A DNA stretch of 64,000 nucleotides from Bacillota bacterium (GTDB lineage: Bacteria > Bacillota > Clostridia > Acetivibrionales > Acetivibrionaceae): contig JAEWSG010000206.1 of NCBI GenBank assembly GCA_023398495.1, forward strand, positions 1 to 64,000. The letters are read 5' to 3'. The translations under genes and the position numbers were made by a program. Shown piece by piece: positions 1-8,088 of the stretch (positions are counted from its first letter, which is position 1; every line of letters begins with the position of its first letter). Under the pieces are notes generated by a model. The model made no database searches. It saw only the letters and a list, made by a program, of their open reading frames with translations, and was not told the origin of the DNA.

Positions 1-81
1 CCATTCCGAACACGGTAGTTAAGCTTCTCAGTGCTGATGATACTTGGATGGAGACGTCCCGGGAAAGTAAGTCGCTGCCAG
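1..81 (+). rRNA. rrf: 5S ribosomal RNA, 3' part
   Basis: The first 81 bases match the 3' two thirds of a bacterial 5S rRNA: the CCGAACACGG segment of loop B/helix III, the GATGATACTTGG region of helix IV, and the terminal GCTGCCAG that would pair with the missing 5' end. The 5' third lies outside the window. It is followed ten bases later by an intrinsic terminator, so it is the last gene of an rRNA operon that ends just upstream of the ribosomal-protein superoperon. Confidence 0.93.
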
Positions 82-90
82 ATTTATATC

Positions 91-125
91 AAAGCCTTAT
101 GGTTTATGCCATAAGGCTTTGTTTT
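91..125 (+). terminator. rRNA operon terminator
   Basis: AAAGCCTTATGG and its near-complement CCATAAGGCTTT form a 12-bp stem around a short loop and are followed by GTTTT. This is a rho-independent terminator for the 5S transcript. Confidence 0.9.
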
Positions 126-253
126 ATCTAGAAAGAACATTGTATTATCAAAAAAAACAAACCAAACCATTCGCTACATCTTTAATTCAATGCGAATTAC
201 GCTTTGAACCTGTTTTAGTGTCAAATGACGCAATTGCTTGAGCTGAGCATTAA

Positions 254-373
254 AAGCAGTTGCCGAAGGCTTGATAATCTGAAGCAAAAATGCCAAGGAT
301 GGCATTTTTAGCGTCTTGGGACAGGAAGTCCCATAGACGCGGCGAAGAATTATCAAGTCAAGGCTTACTGCTT
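254..373 (+). ncRNA. candidate structured RNA with two GGA-loop hairpins
   Basis: Nested complementarity is visible. 254-260 pairs with 367-373 (7 bp) and 270-278 pairs with 349-357 (9 bp, perfect). Inside are two adjacent hairpins. The first is a perfect 10-bp stem 286-295/300-309 with loop AGGA. The second is 311-322/328-340 with loop AGGAA and one bulged T at 334. An AGGA tetraloop closed by A-U is the shape of the known CsrA-binding consensus (ARGGAU in a hairpin loop), so a CsrA-binding or sequestering RNA is a reasonable inference. No promoter was identified and strand is assumed. Confidence 0.45.
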
Positions 374-550
374 ATTTGCGAAGGTCATGTAATGGAGGCG
401 GTTGACGCTAAAACAATAGGAGACACCTCTAAATCGGCTAAACAATACCGCAATTTGGTTAATTAAAAACAATTTAATATCCAACGTAATCGTGCAGAAA
501 ATAATACTGCCAGATTAGAGTTATCAGTACTAGCAGTATCAATAAAAAAA

Positions 551-585
551 TGGGACAATGTACCTGTCCCTGTCCCTTTGTCCCA
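551..585. repeat. GGGACA/TGTCCC hairpin
   Basis: TGGGACAA (551-558) is complementary to TTGTCCCA (578-585), and the loop repeats TGTCCC twice more. Tandem TGTCCC palindromes of this kind often accompany REP-type transposase (RAYT) loci in other genomes. No transposase is present here, so only an orphan repeat is supported. Confidence 0.4.
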
Positions 586-826
586 CACCGATGAGATACG
601 TTCATTTAATAATTTTGTTGCCAATCAAAATATGTACATTTAATCAGTAGAGATATATCCTATCGTTGTCATAGGAAAGCAGACTGGCAATATATAGCAG
701 GCACTAAATACAAATGATGCCAGGTTGCAAAATTCAGTGACTTAATAAATAAAGAGTGTATGTGTTCATATTAAACTAAATGCAATTATTACCTTATAAA
801 GATGTAACAAATATTTAAAAAAGTAC

Positions 827-855
827 TTGAAAAATATATATTTATGTAGTAGAAT
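827..855 (+). promoter_or_regulatory. sigma-A promoter of the S10 operon
   Basis: TTGAAA at 827-832 and TAGAAT at 850-855 are separated by exactly 17 bases. Transcription would start near 862 and produce a leader of about 270 nt before rpsJ. Confidence 0.8.
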
Positions 856-1008
856 ATTGAATGTTGTGGCGTGGCATACGATGAAACAGGAGATTGCTAC
901 TATTGAGTAGGTAACTTCTGTGGAGAATGTCCGATTCTAAGAAACCGGGCGACAAGTCACTGTACATTTTGCGATGTATATGAACTGTGCATTTATTTGT
1001 TTATTTTG

Positions 1009-1053
1009 GCCCAGGTTAAACTGCCGTCAGGCATTTAATTACCCTGGGTTTTT
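1009..1053 (+). terminator. intrinsic terminator inside the rpsJ leader
   Basis: GCCCAGG (1009-1015) and CCTGGG (1043-1048) close a long stem with an inner GCC/GGC pairing around GTCA, followed at once by five Ts. It lies about 80 nt before the rpsJ start and about 150 nt after the promoter. Unless bypassed it would stop the whole ribosomal-protein operon, so an attenuation control is inferred. Confidence 0.75.
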
Positions 1054-1133
1054 ATACAAGCAAACAGGAAACACCCGGCATAGTGTACAGAAAAAAATCT
1101 TGTTGTACGTAACAAATTTAAGGAGGATTATGT

Positions 1134-1445
1134 ATGGCAAACAAACAAAAAATCAGAATCAGATTGAAAGCATTTGATCATCAGGTTCTTGACCAGTCAG
1201 CTGAAAAAATAGTTGATACTGCAAAGAGAACTGGGGCACAAGTGTCGGGGCCGGTGCCGTTACCTACAGAAAAGGAAATTATAACGATATTAAGAGCTCC
1301 ACATAAGTATAAAGATTCCCGTGAGCAGTTCGAAATGAGAACACACAAGAGGCTCATAGATATATTGCTCCCAACACCTAAGACAGTAGATGCACTTATG
1401 AGATTGGATTTGCCAGCTGGTGTTGACATCGAAATTAAACTTTAA
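1134..1445 (+). CDS. rpsJ: 30S ribosomal protein S10
   Basis: A full-length 103-residue S10 (NusE), which assembles in the 30S head and also joins NusB in antitermination complexes. The signature IRIRLKAFDHQVLD opens the protein and the conserved segment RTHKRLIDILLPTPKTVDALMRLDLPAGVDIEIKL closes it. The start follows AAGGAGG. It is the first gene of the superoperon and the gene immediately exposed to the leader terminator at 1009-1053; because S10 itself takes part in antitermination, autogenous control is conceivable but not shown. Confidence 0.97.
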   Translation: MANKQKIRIRLKAFDHQVLDQSAEKIVDTAKRTGAQVSGPVPLPTEKEIITILRAPHKYKDSREQFEMRTHKRLIDILLPTPKTVDALMRLDLPAGVDIEIKL

Positions 1446-1538
1446 TTAGTATTGCTTTCAAAATAAGGTCAAGTTCACTTATAGACGTATTATGCTGGTA
1501 TGTGCGAGTGAACCAATAACCACAGGAGGGAAATTTTA

Positions 1539-2177
1539 ATGAAAAAATTTATTTTAGGTACAAAAGTCGGAATGACACAGATATTTGATGATCATGGTTT
1601 AGTGATTCCGGTTACAGTTATTCAAGCTGGTCCATGCACTGTTATACAAAAAAAGACAGTTGAAACAGATGGATACGGAGCTGTTAAAGTTGGATTTGCT
1701 GATGCAAATGAAAAGAGACTTAGCAAACCTCAAAAAGGCCAATTCTCAAAGATTAAAGTAGCACCTAAAAAGTATGTCAGAGAATTCCGTGCTGATGACT
1801 TTGATAAATATGAAGTGGGTCAGGAAATCAAAGTAGCTGATATGTTCGAGAATGGTGAGAAGATTGACGTTACAGGAATTTCAAAGGGTAAAGGATTTGC
1901 AGGTGTTATCAAGAGATACGGTCATCAAAGAGGTAAGGAAACTCACGGTTCCATGTATCATAGAAGAGTTGGTTCCATGGGTGCAAACACCAATCCTGCA
2001 AGAGTTTTCAAAGGTAAGAAGCTTCCAGGACACATGGGTGTTGACAGAGTAACAGTTCAAAATCTTGATATAGTTCGCGTAGATGCAGAGAAAAACCTTT
2101 TGTTAGTAAAAGGTGCAGTACCGGGTGCAAAAGGTGGTCTCGTAATTATTAAGAACACTGTAAAGTCAGGTAAATAG
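1539..2177 (+). CDS. rplC: 50S ribosomal protein L3
   Basis: Normal-length L3 of 212 residues. It starts with MKKFILGTKVGMTQIF and contains the loop that reaches the peptidyl-transferase centre (GHQRGKETHGSMYHRRVGSMG, near residues 130-150), followed by KLPGHMG. The ribosome site is AGGAGGG. A 93-base gap separates it from rpsJ without an evident terminator, so it should be cotranscribed. Confidence 0.97.
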   Translation: MKKFILGTKVGMTQIFDDHGLVIPVTVIQAGPCTVIQKKTVETDGYGAVKVGFADANEKRLSKPQKGQFSKIKVAPKKYVREFRADDFDKYEVGQEIKVADMFENGEKIDVTGISKGKGFAGVIKRYGHQRGKETHGSMYHRRVGSMGANTNPARVFKGKKLPGHMGVDRVTVQNLDIVRVDAEKNLLLVKGAVPGAKGGLVIIKNTVKSGK

Positions 2178-2200
2178 AAAAGGCGAAAGGAGGAAGTAAA

Positions 2201-2824
2201 ATGCCAAAAGTTGATTTATATGATATGAGCGGTAAGGTAGTTGGAGATATAAATTTGAGTGATAATGTTTTTGGTATCGATGTAAATAAAGAAGTGGTTC
2301 ATCAGGTAGTTGTGAACCAGTTGGCAAATAAAAGGCAGGGTACTCAGTCCACAAAGACAAAAAGTGAAGTTCGTGGCGGTGGTATAAAGCCATGGAAACA
2401 AAAAGGTACGGGTAGAGCAAGACAGGGAAGTATTCGTTCTGCACAATGGATCAAAGGTGGTATTGTCCTAGGTCCTAAACCAAGGAGCTACAGATACACA
2501 CTTCCAAAGAAGGTTAGAAGACTTGCATTAAAGTCTGTGCTTTCATCAAAAGTAAGTGAGAATGAAATAATAGTTTTAGATTCGTTGAATTTTGATAAAA
2601 TTAAGACGAAGCAAATGGCAGAAGTGCTCAAAAACCTTAAAATTGACGGAACTGCGGTAGTATTAATTGCCGATAAGAATGAGAATGTAGAAAGATCAGC
2701 AAATAATATACCTGGAATAAAAACTCTGCTTGCAAATACTGTAAATGTTTATGATATAGTTAAGCACAGCAAACTTATAATTACGAAGGATGCTGTATCT
2801 AAGGTTGAGGAGGTGTACGCATAA
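2201..2824 (+). CDS. rplD: 50S ribosomal protein L4
   Basis: L4, 207 residues, binds 23S rRNA and lines the exit tunnel through its extended loop. That loop is visible as EVRGGGIKPWKQKGTGRARQGS near residues 68-90. In gamma-proteobacteria L4 also represses the S10 operon; whether it acts on the leader seen here is unknown. The stop codon overlaps the start of rplW (TAATG), which suggests coupled translation. Confidence 0.97.
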   Translation: MPKVDLYDMSGKVVGDINLSDNVFGIDVNKEVVHQVVVNQLANKRQGTQSTKTKSEVRGGGIKPWKQKGTGRARQGSIRSAQWIKGGIVLGPKPRSYRYTLPKKVRRLALKSVLSSKVSENEIIVLDSLNFDKIKTKQMAEVLKNLKIDGTAVVLIADKNENVERSANNIPGIKTLLANTVNVYDIVKHSKLIITKDAVSKVEEVYA

Positions 2825-3177
2825 TGAGATTAGCTGAAGATATTATAAAAAAACCACATATTACTGAAAAAAGTAATATGGAAGCGATAACTGGAAAGTA
2901 CACCTTTATTGTTGATGTTAAAGCAACAAAAACCGAAATTAAGCAAGCAGTTGAAAAGTTATTTAACGTTAGAGTTCTTAAGGTTAATACAGTTAATTGC
3001 GAAGGAAAGCAAAAAAGAATGGGTGTTCATCAAGGACAAAGACCGGATTGGAAAAAAGCAATTGTTAAAATTGATACCGATCCAAAAGCAGCTTCGTATT
3101 TGACTAAAGGCGGTAAGGCTGCAACTGTCAGCAAGAAGCTTAAGACAAGTATTGAAGAATTCGGAGTAACTCAATAA
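2824..3177 (+). CDS. rplW: 50S ribosomal protein L23
   Basis: L23, 117 residues, sits at the tunnel exit where trigger factor and SRP dock. The family opening IIKKPHITEKS and the RNA-binding core YTFIVDVKATKTEIKQAVEKLF are clear, as is VNTVNCEGKQKR. The length is slightly above the usual 95-100 residues because of a C-terminal tail ending EEFGVTQ. The start codon overlaps the rplD stop by one base. Confidence 0.96.
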   Translation: MRLAEDIIKKPHITEKSNMEAITGKYTFIVDVKATKTEIKQAVEKLFNVRVLKVNTVNCEGKQKRMGVHQGQRPDWKKAIVKIDTDPKAASYLTKGGKAATVSKKLKTSIEEFGVTQ

Positions 3178-3220
3178 GCATAATCTTTTGAGGTAAGATT
3201 TATAAAGGAGTGAAAAACAA

Positions 3221-4054
3221 ATGCCTGTTAAAAAGTATAACCCTACTTCTCCTGCAAGAAGGGGCATGTCAGTTCTGACATTTGACGAAATAACAAAGAA
3301 AGAACCAGAAAAATCTTTGTTAGAGCCTTTAAAGAAAAATGCGGGTAGAAACTCATATGGTAGGATTACTGTTCGCCACCAGGGTGGAGGAGCAAAACAA
3401 AAGTACAGAATAATAGATTTTAAAAGAGATAAAGATGGAATTAAGGCAAAAGTTACAGCTATAGAGTATGATCCAAACAGAAGTGCAAATATTGCATTGT
3501 TAAATTACGCTGATGGAGAAAAGAGATATATTATAGCTCCTGAAGGTCTCAATGTTGGAGATTCCGTTGAATCCGGAGAAAATGCTGATATCAAGCCAGG
3601 AAATGCATTACAGTTGAATAATATTCCAGTAGGTACATTGATACACAACATTGAATTAAAGCCTGGAAAAGGTGCACAGCTTGTTAGATCAGCAGGTATT
3701 TCTGCACAGCTTATGGCAAAGGAAAGCGACTATGCACAGATCAGACTTCCATCCGGTGAAGTTAGAATGTTCAGATTAAACTGTAAAGCAACAATTGGTA
3801 CAGTGGGTAACCATGAGCATGAAAATGTTTCAATTGGTAAAGCTGGCAGAAAGAGATGGATGGGAATAAGACCTACAGTTCGTGGTGTTGTTATGAATCC
3901 ATGTGATCACCCTCACGGTGGTGGAGAAGGTAAATCACCTATAGGAAGGCCAAGTCCTGTTACTCCTTGGGGTAAACCAACGCTTGGATTGAAGACAAGA
4001 AAGAAAAAGAAGGCATCCGATAAGTTTATTGTTAAGAAAAGAAACCAGAAGTAA
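3221..4054 (+). CDS. rplB: 50S ribosomal protein L2
   Basis: L2, 277 residues, is needed for subunit association and peptidyl-transferase activity. Recognisable parts are the N-terminal KKYNPTSPARRGM, the RITVRHQGGGAKQKYRIIDF block, and the C-terminal VMNPCDHPHGGGEGKSPIGRPSPVTPWGKPTLG, which contains the functionally important histidine near residue 230. Ribosome site AAAGGAG lies eight bases before the ATG. Confidence 0.97.
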   Translation: MPVKKYNPTSPARRGMSVLTFDEITKKEPEKSLLEPLKKNAGRNSYGRITVRHQGGGAKQKYRIIDFKRDKDGIKAKVTAIEYDPNRSANIALLNYADGEKRYIIAPEGLNVGDSVESGENADIKPGNALQLNNIPVGTLIHNIELKPGKGAQLVRSAGISAQLMAKESDYAQIRLPSGEVRMFRLNCKATIGTVGNHEHENVSIGKAGRKRWMGIRPTVRGVVMNPCDHPHGGGEGKSPIGRPSPVTPWGKPTLGLKTRKKKKASDKFIVKKRNQK

Positions 4055-4128
4055 TAGAGTGTTTGAAAAACTAATTATAACAATACGTGGATGGACTCAA
4101 GAAGTGAGTGAAAGGAGGACATGGTTTA

Positions 4129-4413
4129 ATGAGCAGATCGATTAAAAAGGGACCATTTGTACATGATAAACTTCTGAAGAGAATAGAAGAAATGAATGCT
4201 CAGAATGAAAAGAAAGTTTTGAAGAGTTGGTCAAGGGCATCAACAATTTTTCCTCAGATGGTTGGACATACAATAGCTGTACATGATGGAAGAAAACATG
4301 TACCTGTATATATTACAGAAGAAATGGTTGGACACAAACTTGGAGAATTTGCTCCAACAAGGACCTTTAAAGGACACGGAAACCACACTGAAAGGTCAAC
4401 ATCATTAAAGTAA
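4129..4413 (+). CDS. rpsS: 30S ribosomal protein S19
   Basis: S19, 94 residues, in the head of the 30S near the A-site finger. The start chosen gives MSRSIKKGPFVHDKLL and has AAAGGAGGA upstream; an earlier in-frame ATG at 4108 would overlap the ribosome site and add a non-conserved MKGGHGL. Conserved GRKHVPVYITEEMVGHKLGEFAPTRTF is present. The neighbours rplB and rplV are in the universal order. Confidence 0.96.
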   Translation: MSRSIKKGPFVHDKLLKRIEEMNAQNEKKVLKSWSRASTIFPQMVGHTIAVHDGRKHVPVYITEEMVGHKLGEFAPTRTFKGHGNHTERSTSLK

Positions 4414-4445
4414 AAGTAATTCTACAATGAAAGGAGGAATTCCAA

Positions 4446-4925
4446 TTGGCAGCAAAAGCTAAAAAAGAACAAGCGGAACTTCTTGAAAATAAACAAAATT
4501 TATTGGAAGTTTATAATTCAAAACATACAAAATCAAAGAAGCCTGCGGTGCTTACAAAGGCTGAAAAGAAAGAATTAGGTATAGGTAAGGATCAAGGTAA
4601 GGCGATTTTAATGTATGCAAGAATATCATCAAGAAAAGTTAAAATCGTAATGGATCTTATTAAAAATAAGAACATTGATGAGGCATACGGTATTTTGAGG
4701 TATACTCCAAAAGCAGCTTCAGAAATATTGTTCAAACTCTTAAGGTCAGCCGAATCAAATGCTACAAACAATAATAATCTTGATAGAGATAAATTGTATA
4801 TAGCAGATGGATTTGCAAATCAGGGACCTACTTTAAAGAGAATAATGCCAAGAGCTCAAGGTAGAGCAAACAGAATCAGAAAAAGAACCAGTCACATTAC
4901 GCTAGTAGTTAAGGAAAGAAGCTAA
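4446..4925 (+). CDS. rplV: 50S ribosomal protein L22 with N-terminal extension
   Basis: L22 lines the exit tunnel. The classic domain begins only at about residue 50 (GKAILMYARISSRKVKIVMDLI) and ends with ANRIRKRTSHITLVVKE, so this 159-residue protein carries a lysine-rich leader of roughly 48 residues missing from standard 110-residue L22. The TTG start is supported by AAGGAGG eight bases upstream and by the continuous frame; no ribosome site precedes the internal ATG. The extension may reach the outer ribosome surface, which is inference only. Confidence 0.93.
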   Translation: MAAKAKKEQAELLENKQNLLEVYNSKHTKSKKPAVLTKAEKKELGIGKDQGKAILMYARISSRKVKIVMDLIKNKNIDEAYGILRYTPKAASEILFKLLRSAESNATNNNNLDRDKLYIADGFANQGPTLKRIMPRAQGRANRIRKRTSHITLVVKERS

Positions 4926-4944
4926 TAGAAAAGGAGGGTGGATA

Positions 4945-5613
4945 ATGGGACAAAAGGTTAATCCTCATGGCCTAAGAATAGGTATTATAAAAGATTGGGA
5001 TACCAAATGGTATGCTGGTAACAAGAACTTTAGTGAATTTCTTGTAGAAGATTTCAAAATCAGAAAGTTCATTAAGAAAAAGTTATATTCATCTGGGATT
5101 TCAAGAATTGAAATAGAAAGAGCTGCAAACAAAGTAAAAGTAAATGTTAATACTGCTAAACCTGGTCTTGTAATCGGAAAAGGTGGTGCTGGTATTGAAG
5201 AACTCAGAAAACAGCTTGAAAAATTGACACAGAAAAACATATTGATAAACATCACCGAAATCAAGGTTCCTGAGATGGATTCTCAAATAGTTGCTGAAGG
5301 CATAGCATCTCAGCTTGAAAAAAGAATTTCTTTCAGAAGAGCAATGAAGCAGGCAATGTCAAGAGCAATGAAGCTTGGAGCAAAAGGAATAAAGACATCT
5401 GTTGCAGGGCGTCTTGGTGGAGCAGAAATAGCAAGAACAGAGCACTATCATGAAGGTACTATTCCACTTCAGACACTTAGAGCTGACGTAGATTATGGAT
5501 TTGCAGAGGCAGATACCACTTACGGAAAATTAGGTGTAAAAGTGTGGATATACAAGGGTGAAGTTCTTCCAGCTGTCAAAAGGGAAAGAAAGACGGAAGG
5601 AGGAGATAAATAA
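4945..5613 (+). CDS. rpsC: 30S ribosomal protein S3
   Basis: S3, 222 residues, forms part of the mRNA entry channel and helicase. The KH domain motif VIGKGGAGIEELRKQLEKL (about residues 73-91) and the C-terminal domain with RISFRRAMKQAM and GRLGGAEIARTE are intact. The stop codon shares a base with the rplP start (TAATG), so translation of the two genes is probably coupled. Confidence 0.97.
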   Translation: MGQKVNPHGLRIGIIKDWDTKWYAGNKNFSEFLVEDFKIRKFIKKKLYSSGISRIEIERAANKVKVNVNTAKPGLVIGKGGAGIEELRKQLEKLTQKNILINITEIKVPEMDSQIVAEGIASQLEKRISFRRAMKQAMSRAMKLGAKGIKTSVAGRLGGAEIARTEHYHEGTIPLQTLRADVDYGFAEADTTYGKLGVKVWIYKGEVLPAVKRERKTEGGDK

Positions 5614-6050
5614 TGTTAATGCCTAAAAGAGTAAAACGTAGAAAAGTTCAAAGAGGTAGAATGAGAGGCGTAGCTACAAGAGGAAACACGGTTGTACATG
5701 GCGAATTCGGTTTGCAAGCTACTGAACCTGCATGGATAACAAGCAATCAGATTGAGGCTGCCAGGGTAGCTATGACACGTTTTATCAAAAGAGGCGGTAA
5801 AGTTTGGATAAAGATTTTTCCAGACAAACCGGTTACATCAAAACCAGCTGAAACACGTATGGGTAGTGGTAAAGGATCGCCTGAATATTGGGTGGCAGTA
5901 GTTAAACCAGGAAGAATAATGTTTGAAATTGCTGGAGTTCCGGAAGATACTGCAAGGGAAGCATTAAGACTTGCTATGCACAAACTTCCCATTAAGTGTA
6001 AATTTGTAGCACGTGAAGATGAAGTGGGTGGTGAAGCAAATGAAAGCTAA
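5613..6050 (+). CDS. rplP: 50S ribosomal protein L16
   Basis: L16, 145 residues, at the A-site tRNA elbow. It starts MLMPKRVKRRKVQRGRMRG and includes GEFGLQATEPAWITSNQIEAARVAMTR and the GKGSPEYWVAVVKPGR loop. The gene overlaps rpsC by one base and rpmC by eleven. A polyacidic tail (REDEVGGEANES) follows the conserved domain. Confidence 0.96.
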   Translation: MLMPKRVKRRKVQRGRMRGVATRGNTVVHGEFGLQATEPAWITSNQIEAARVAMTRFIKRGGKVWIKIFPDKPVTSKPAETRMGSGKGSPEYWVAVVKPGRIMFEIAGVPEDTAREALRLAMHKLPIKCKFVAREDEVGGEANES

Positions 6051-6243
6051 TGATATTAGGGATAAATCACAAGTTGAATTACAAAAAGAGCTCGGGGAAT
6101 TAAAGTCGGAGTTGTTTAAATTGAGATTTCAACATGCTACCAACCAACTTGAAAACCCTATGAAGCTTAAGGATGTTAAGAAGTCAATAGCTCGAATTAA
6201 GACTATAATGAGGGAAAGAGAGTTAAAGGGTATAGAGGCTTGA
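6040..6243 (+). CDS. rpmC: 50S ribosomal protein L29
   Basis: L29, 67 residues, next to L23 at the tunnel exit. The chosen start MKANDIRDKSQVELQKEL matches the family and lies inside the 3' end of rplP, a common arrangement. The coiled helical pair with LKSELFKLRFQHATNQLENPMKLKDVKKSIARIKT is complete. Confidence 0.95.
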   Translation: MKANDIRDKSQVELQKELGELKSELFKLRFQHATNQLENPMKLKDVKKSIARIKTIMRERELKGIEA

Positions 6244-6271
6244 TTAATACCCTTGAAGGGAGGTAAATTCA

Positions 6272-6529
6272 TTGGAAGAAAGAGCATTAAGGAAAACAAG
6301 AGTTGGTAAGGTTACCAGCGATAAAATGGATAAGACAATCGTTGTTAGTATAGAAAGTGCTGTAAAACATCCGCTTTACAAAAAGTTTATAAAGACGACT
6401 TATAAGCTCAAGGCTCATGATGAGAAGAATGAGTGTAAAGTAGGAGATAAAGTAAAAGTTATGGAGACCAGACCACTTAGTAAAGACAAAAGATGGAGAC
6501 TGGTGGAAATTATTGAAAGAGCTCGTTAG
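6272..6529 (+). CDS. rpsQ: 30S ribosomal protein S17
   Basis: S17, 85 residues, an OB-fold primary binder of 16S rRNA. Motifs are KTRVGKVTSDKMDKTIVVSIE and the loop KAHDEKNECKVGDKVKVMETRPLSKDKRWRLVEI. The start is TTG, supported by GGGAGG upstream and by homology over the first residues. Confidence 0.95.
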   Translation: MEERALRKTRVGKVTSDKMDKTIVVSIESAVKHPLYKKFIKTTYKLKAHDEKNECKVGDKVKVMETRPLSKDKRWRLVEIIERAR

Positions 6530-6554
6530 TAATGATCGAAAGGAGGTTTAGCCC

Positions 6555-6923
6555 ATGATTCAAGTACAATCAACTCTTAAGGTGGCTGATAACACCGGGG
6601 CAAAAAGACTGATGTGCATAAAGGTACTCGGTGGTTCCTGGAGAAAGTATGCCAACATAGGAGATGTTATCGTAGCTTCGGTTAAAGATGCAACACCCGG
6701 TGGTGTTGTTAAAAAAGGCGATGTAGTAAAATGTGTTATTGTTCGCTCAAAAAGAGGTGTTAGAAGAGCAGACGGTTCATATATAAAATTCGATGAGAAT
6801 GCTGCAGTATTAATAAAAGATGATAAGAATCCAAGGGGAACACGTATATTTGGTCCTGTTGCAAGAGAATTAAGGGACAATGAATATATGAAAATTTTGT
6901 CCCTCGCACCAGAAGTATTATAA
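6555..6923 (+). CDS. rplN: 50S ribosomal protein L14
   Basis: L14, 122 residues, at the subunit interface and the docking site of the silencing factor RsfS. The whole family pattern is present: MIQVQSTLKVADNTGAKRLMCIKVLGG, ATPGGVVKKGDVVKCVIVR and NPRGTRIFGPVARELR. The ribosome site is AAAGGAGG. Confidence 0.97.
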   Translation: MIQVQSTLKVADNTGAKRLMCIKVLGGSWRKYANIGDVIVASVKDATPGGVVKKGDVVKCVIVRSKRGVRRADGSYIKFDENAAVLIKDDKNPRGTRIFGPVARELRDNEYMKILSLAPEVL

Positions 6924-6941
6924 GGGAGGAGGCGGCTTACA

Positions 6942-7289
6942 GTGAACAATAAGGTCCATGTAAAAAAGGGCGATACTGTTATCGTATTAAACGGTAAGGA
7001 TGAGAGCAAAAAAGGTAAAGTGCTTGCGGTTTATCCTGAAAACAGCAGAGTGTTGGTAGAAGGTATTAACATGTCTACAAAACACAAAAAACCAAGATCA
7101 CAGACTCAACAGGGTGGAATTATTCATCAGGAGTCACCTATACACAGCTCAAAAGTTATGTTAGTGTGTCCTAGATGTGGAAAGCCGACAAGAGTTGGTA
7201 AGAAGATTCTAGAAACTGGTGAGAAAGATAGAGTTTGTAAAAAGTGTAATGAAGCTATAGATACTATTAAGGAAGTTAAAAAGGGATAG
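6942..7289 (+). CDS. rplX: 50S ribosomal protein L24
   Basis: L24, 115 residues, an assembly initiator with a KOW motif (VKKGDTVIVLNGKDESKKGKV near residues 5-25). The start is GTG after GGGAGGAGG. Its C-terminal part has four cysteines in two pairs, CPRCG near residue 75 and CKKCN near residue 98, suggesting a bound zinc ion, as seen in several clostridial L24 proteins. Confidence 0.95.
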   Translation: MNNKVHVKKGDTVIVLNGKDESKKGKVLAVYPENSRVLVEGINMSTKHKKPRSQTQQGGIIHQESPIHSSKVMLVCPRCGKPTRVGKKILETGEKDRVCKKCNEAIDTIKEVKKG

Positions 7290-7318
7290 AGAGACTCTTT
7301 TTGAAAGGAGGTTTATAA

Positions 7319-7861
7319 ATGCCAAGTTTGAAAGACAAATATATTAAAGAAGTTGCACCAGCATTAAAGGAAAAATTTAAATATACAAGTGCAATGCAGA
7401 TACCCAAATTGGAAAAGATTGTTTTAAACATGGGTGTAGGCGATGTAAAAGAAAATGCAAAGGCATTAGATGCTGCAGCTCATGATATGGCACTTATAGC
7501 AGGACAAAAACCTATTATAACAAAAGCTAAGAAATCAGTTGCGGCTTTTAAGCTGAGAGAGGGCATGAATATCGGATGTAAAGTGACTTTAAGAGGAGAC
7601 AGAATGTATGAATTTGCTGATAGATTCTTGAACATTGCTCTCCCAAGAGTTAGAGATTTTAGAGGAGTTCCAGGGAATTCTTTTGACGGAAGAGGTAACT
7701 ATTCAATGGGAGTAAAAGAACAACTTATGTTCCCTGAAATAGATTATGATAAAGTCGAAAAGATAAGAGGAATGGATATTACTTTCGTTACAACGGCACA
7801 GAATGACGAAGAAGCAAAAGAACTTCTCAAGTTACTCGGTATGCCGTTTAGCCAGAGCTAA
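7319..7861 (+). CDS. rplE: 50S ribosomal protein L5
   Basis: L5, 180 residues, binds 5S rRNA in the central protuberance. Conserved blocks are MQIPKLEKIVLNMGVGD, GQKPIITKAKKSVAAFKLREGM and the C-terminal MFPEIDYDKVEKIRGMDITFVTTA. It has a strong AAAGGAGG site. Confidence 0.97.
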   Translation: MPSLKDKYIKEVAPALKEKFKYTSAMQIPKLEKIVLNMGVGDVKENAKALDAAAHDMALIAGQKPIITKAKKSVAAFKLREGMNIGCKVTLRGDRMYEFADRFLNIALPRVRDFRGVPGNSFDGRGNYSMGVKEQLMFPEIDYDKVEKIRGMDITFVTTAQNDEEAKELLKLLGMPFSQS

Positions 7862-7876
7862 AGGAGGGATTAGAGC

Positions 7877-8062
7877 GTGGCAAAAAAATCGATGATTTTA
7901 AAGCAGCAAAGAGCACCTAAGTTTAAGACAAGAGCTTACAATAGATGTAAATTATGTGGAAGGCCACATGCCTATATCAGAAAATTCGGAATATGCCGTC
8001 TTTGCTTCAGGGAATTGGCTTACAAAGGTCAAATACCTGGTGTTAGAAAAGCAAGTTGGTAG
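7877..8062 (+). CDS. rpsZ: 30S ribosomal protein S14, zinc type
   Basis: The short 61-residue zinc-binding form of S14. Two CxxC pairs, CKLC at residues 24-27 and CRLC at 40-43, hold the zinc. It starts with GTG, AAAGGAGGG being placed just upstream. No zinc-free S14 paralogue is seen in this window. Confidence 0.96.
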   Translation: MAKKSMILKQQRAPKFKTRAYNRCKLCGRPHAYIRKFGICRLCFRELAYKGQIPGVRKASW

Positions 8063-8088
8063 TAAACTTACGAAAGGAGGTTAAACAT

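Larger units (their letters stand above)
127..826. other. gene-poor stretch between rRNA and S10 operons
   Basis: No open reading frame here has a convincing ribosome site or a recognisable product. A 60-codon frame on the minus strand (174-356) overlaps a strongly palindromic segment and is judged spurious. The stretch holds the structured element at 254-373 and a GGGACA-type hairpin at 551-585. In plus-strand frames across 284-390 short peptide-like stretches read through stem 2 only with a frameshift, so a decayed coding origin is possible. Confidence 0.6.

Noticed and set aside
174..356. 60-codon open frame on the minus strand near the 5S gene
   Set aside because: It runs through the two perfect hairpins of the structured element, has no ribosome site and no recognisable product; the palindromes explain it better.
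974..1177. 67-codon frame overlapping the rpsJ start
   Set aside because: It crosses the leader terminator and the start of S10 in another frame and has no ribosome site.
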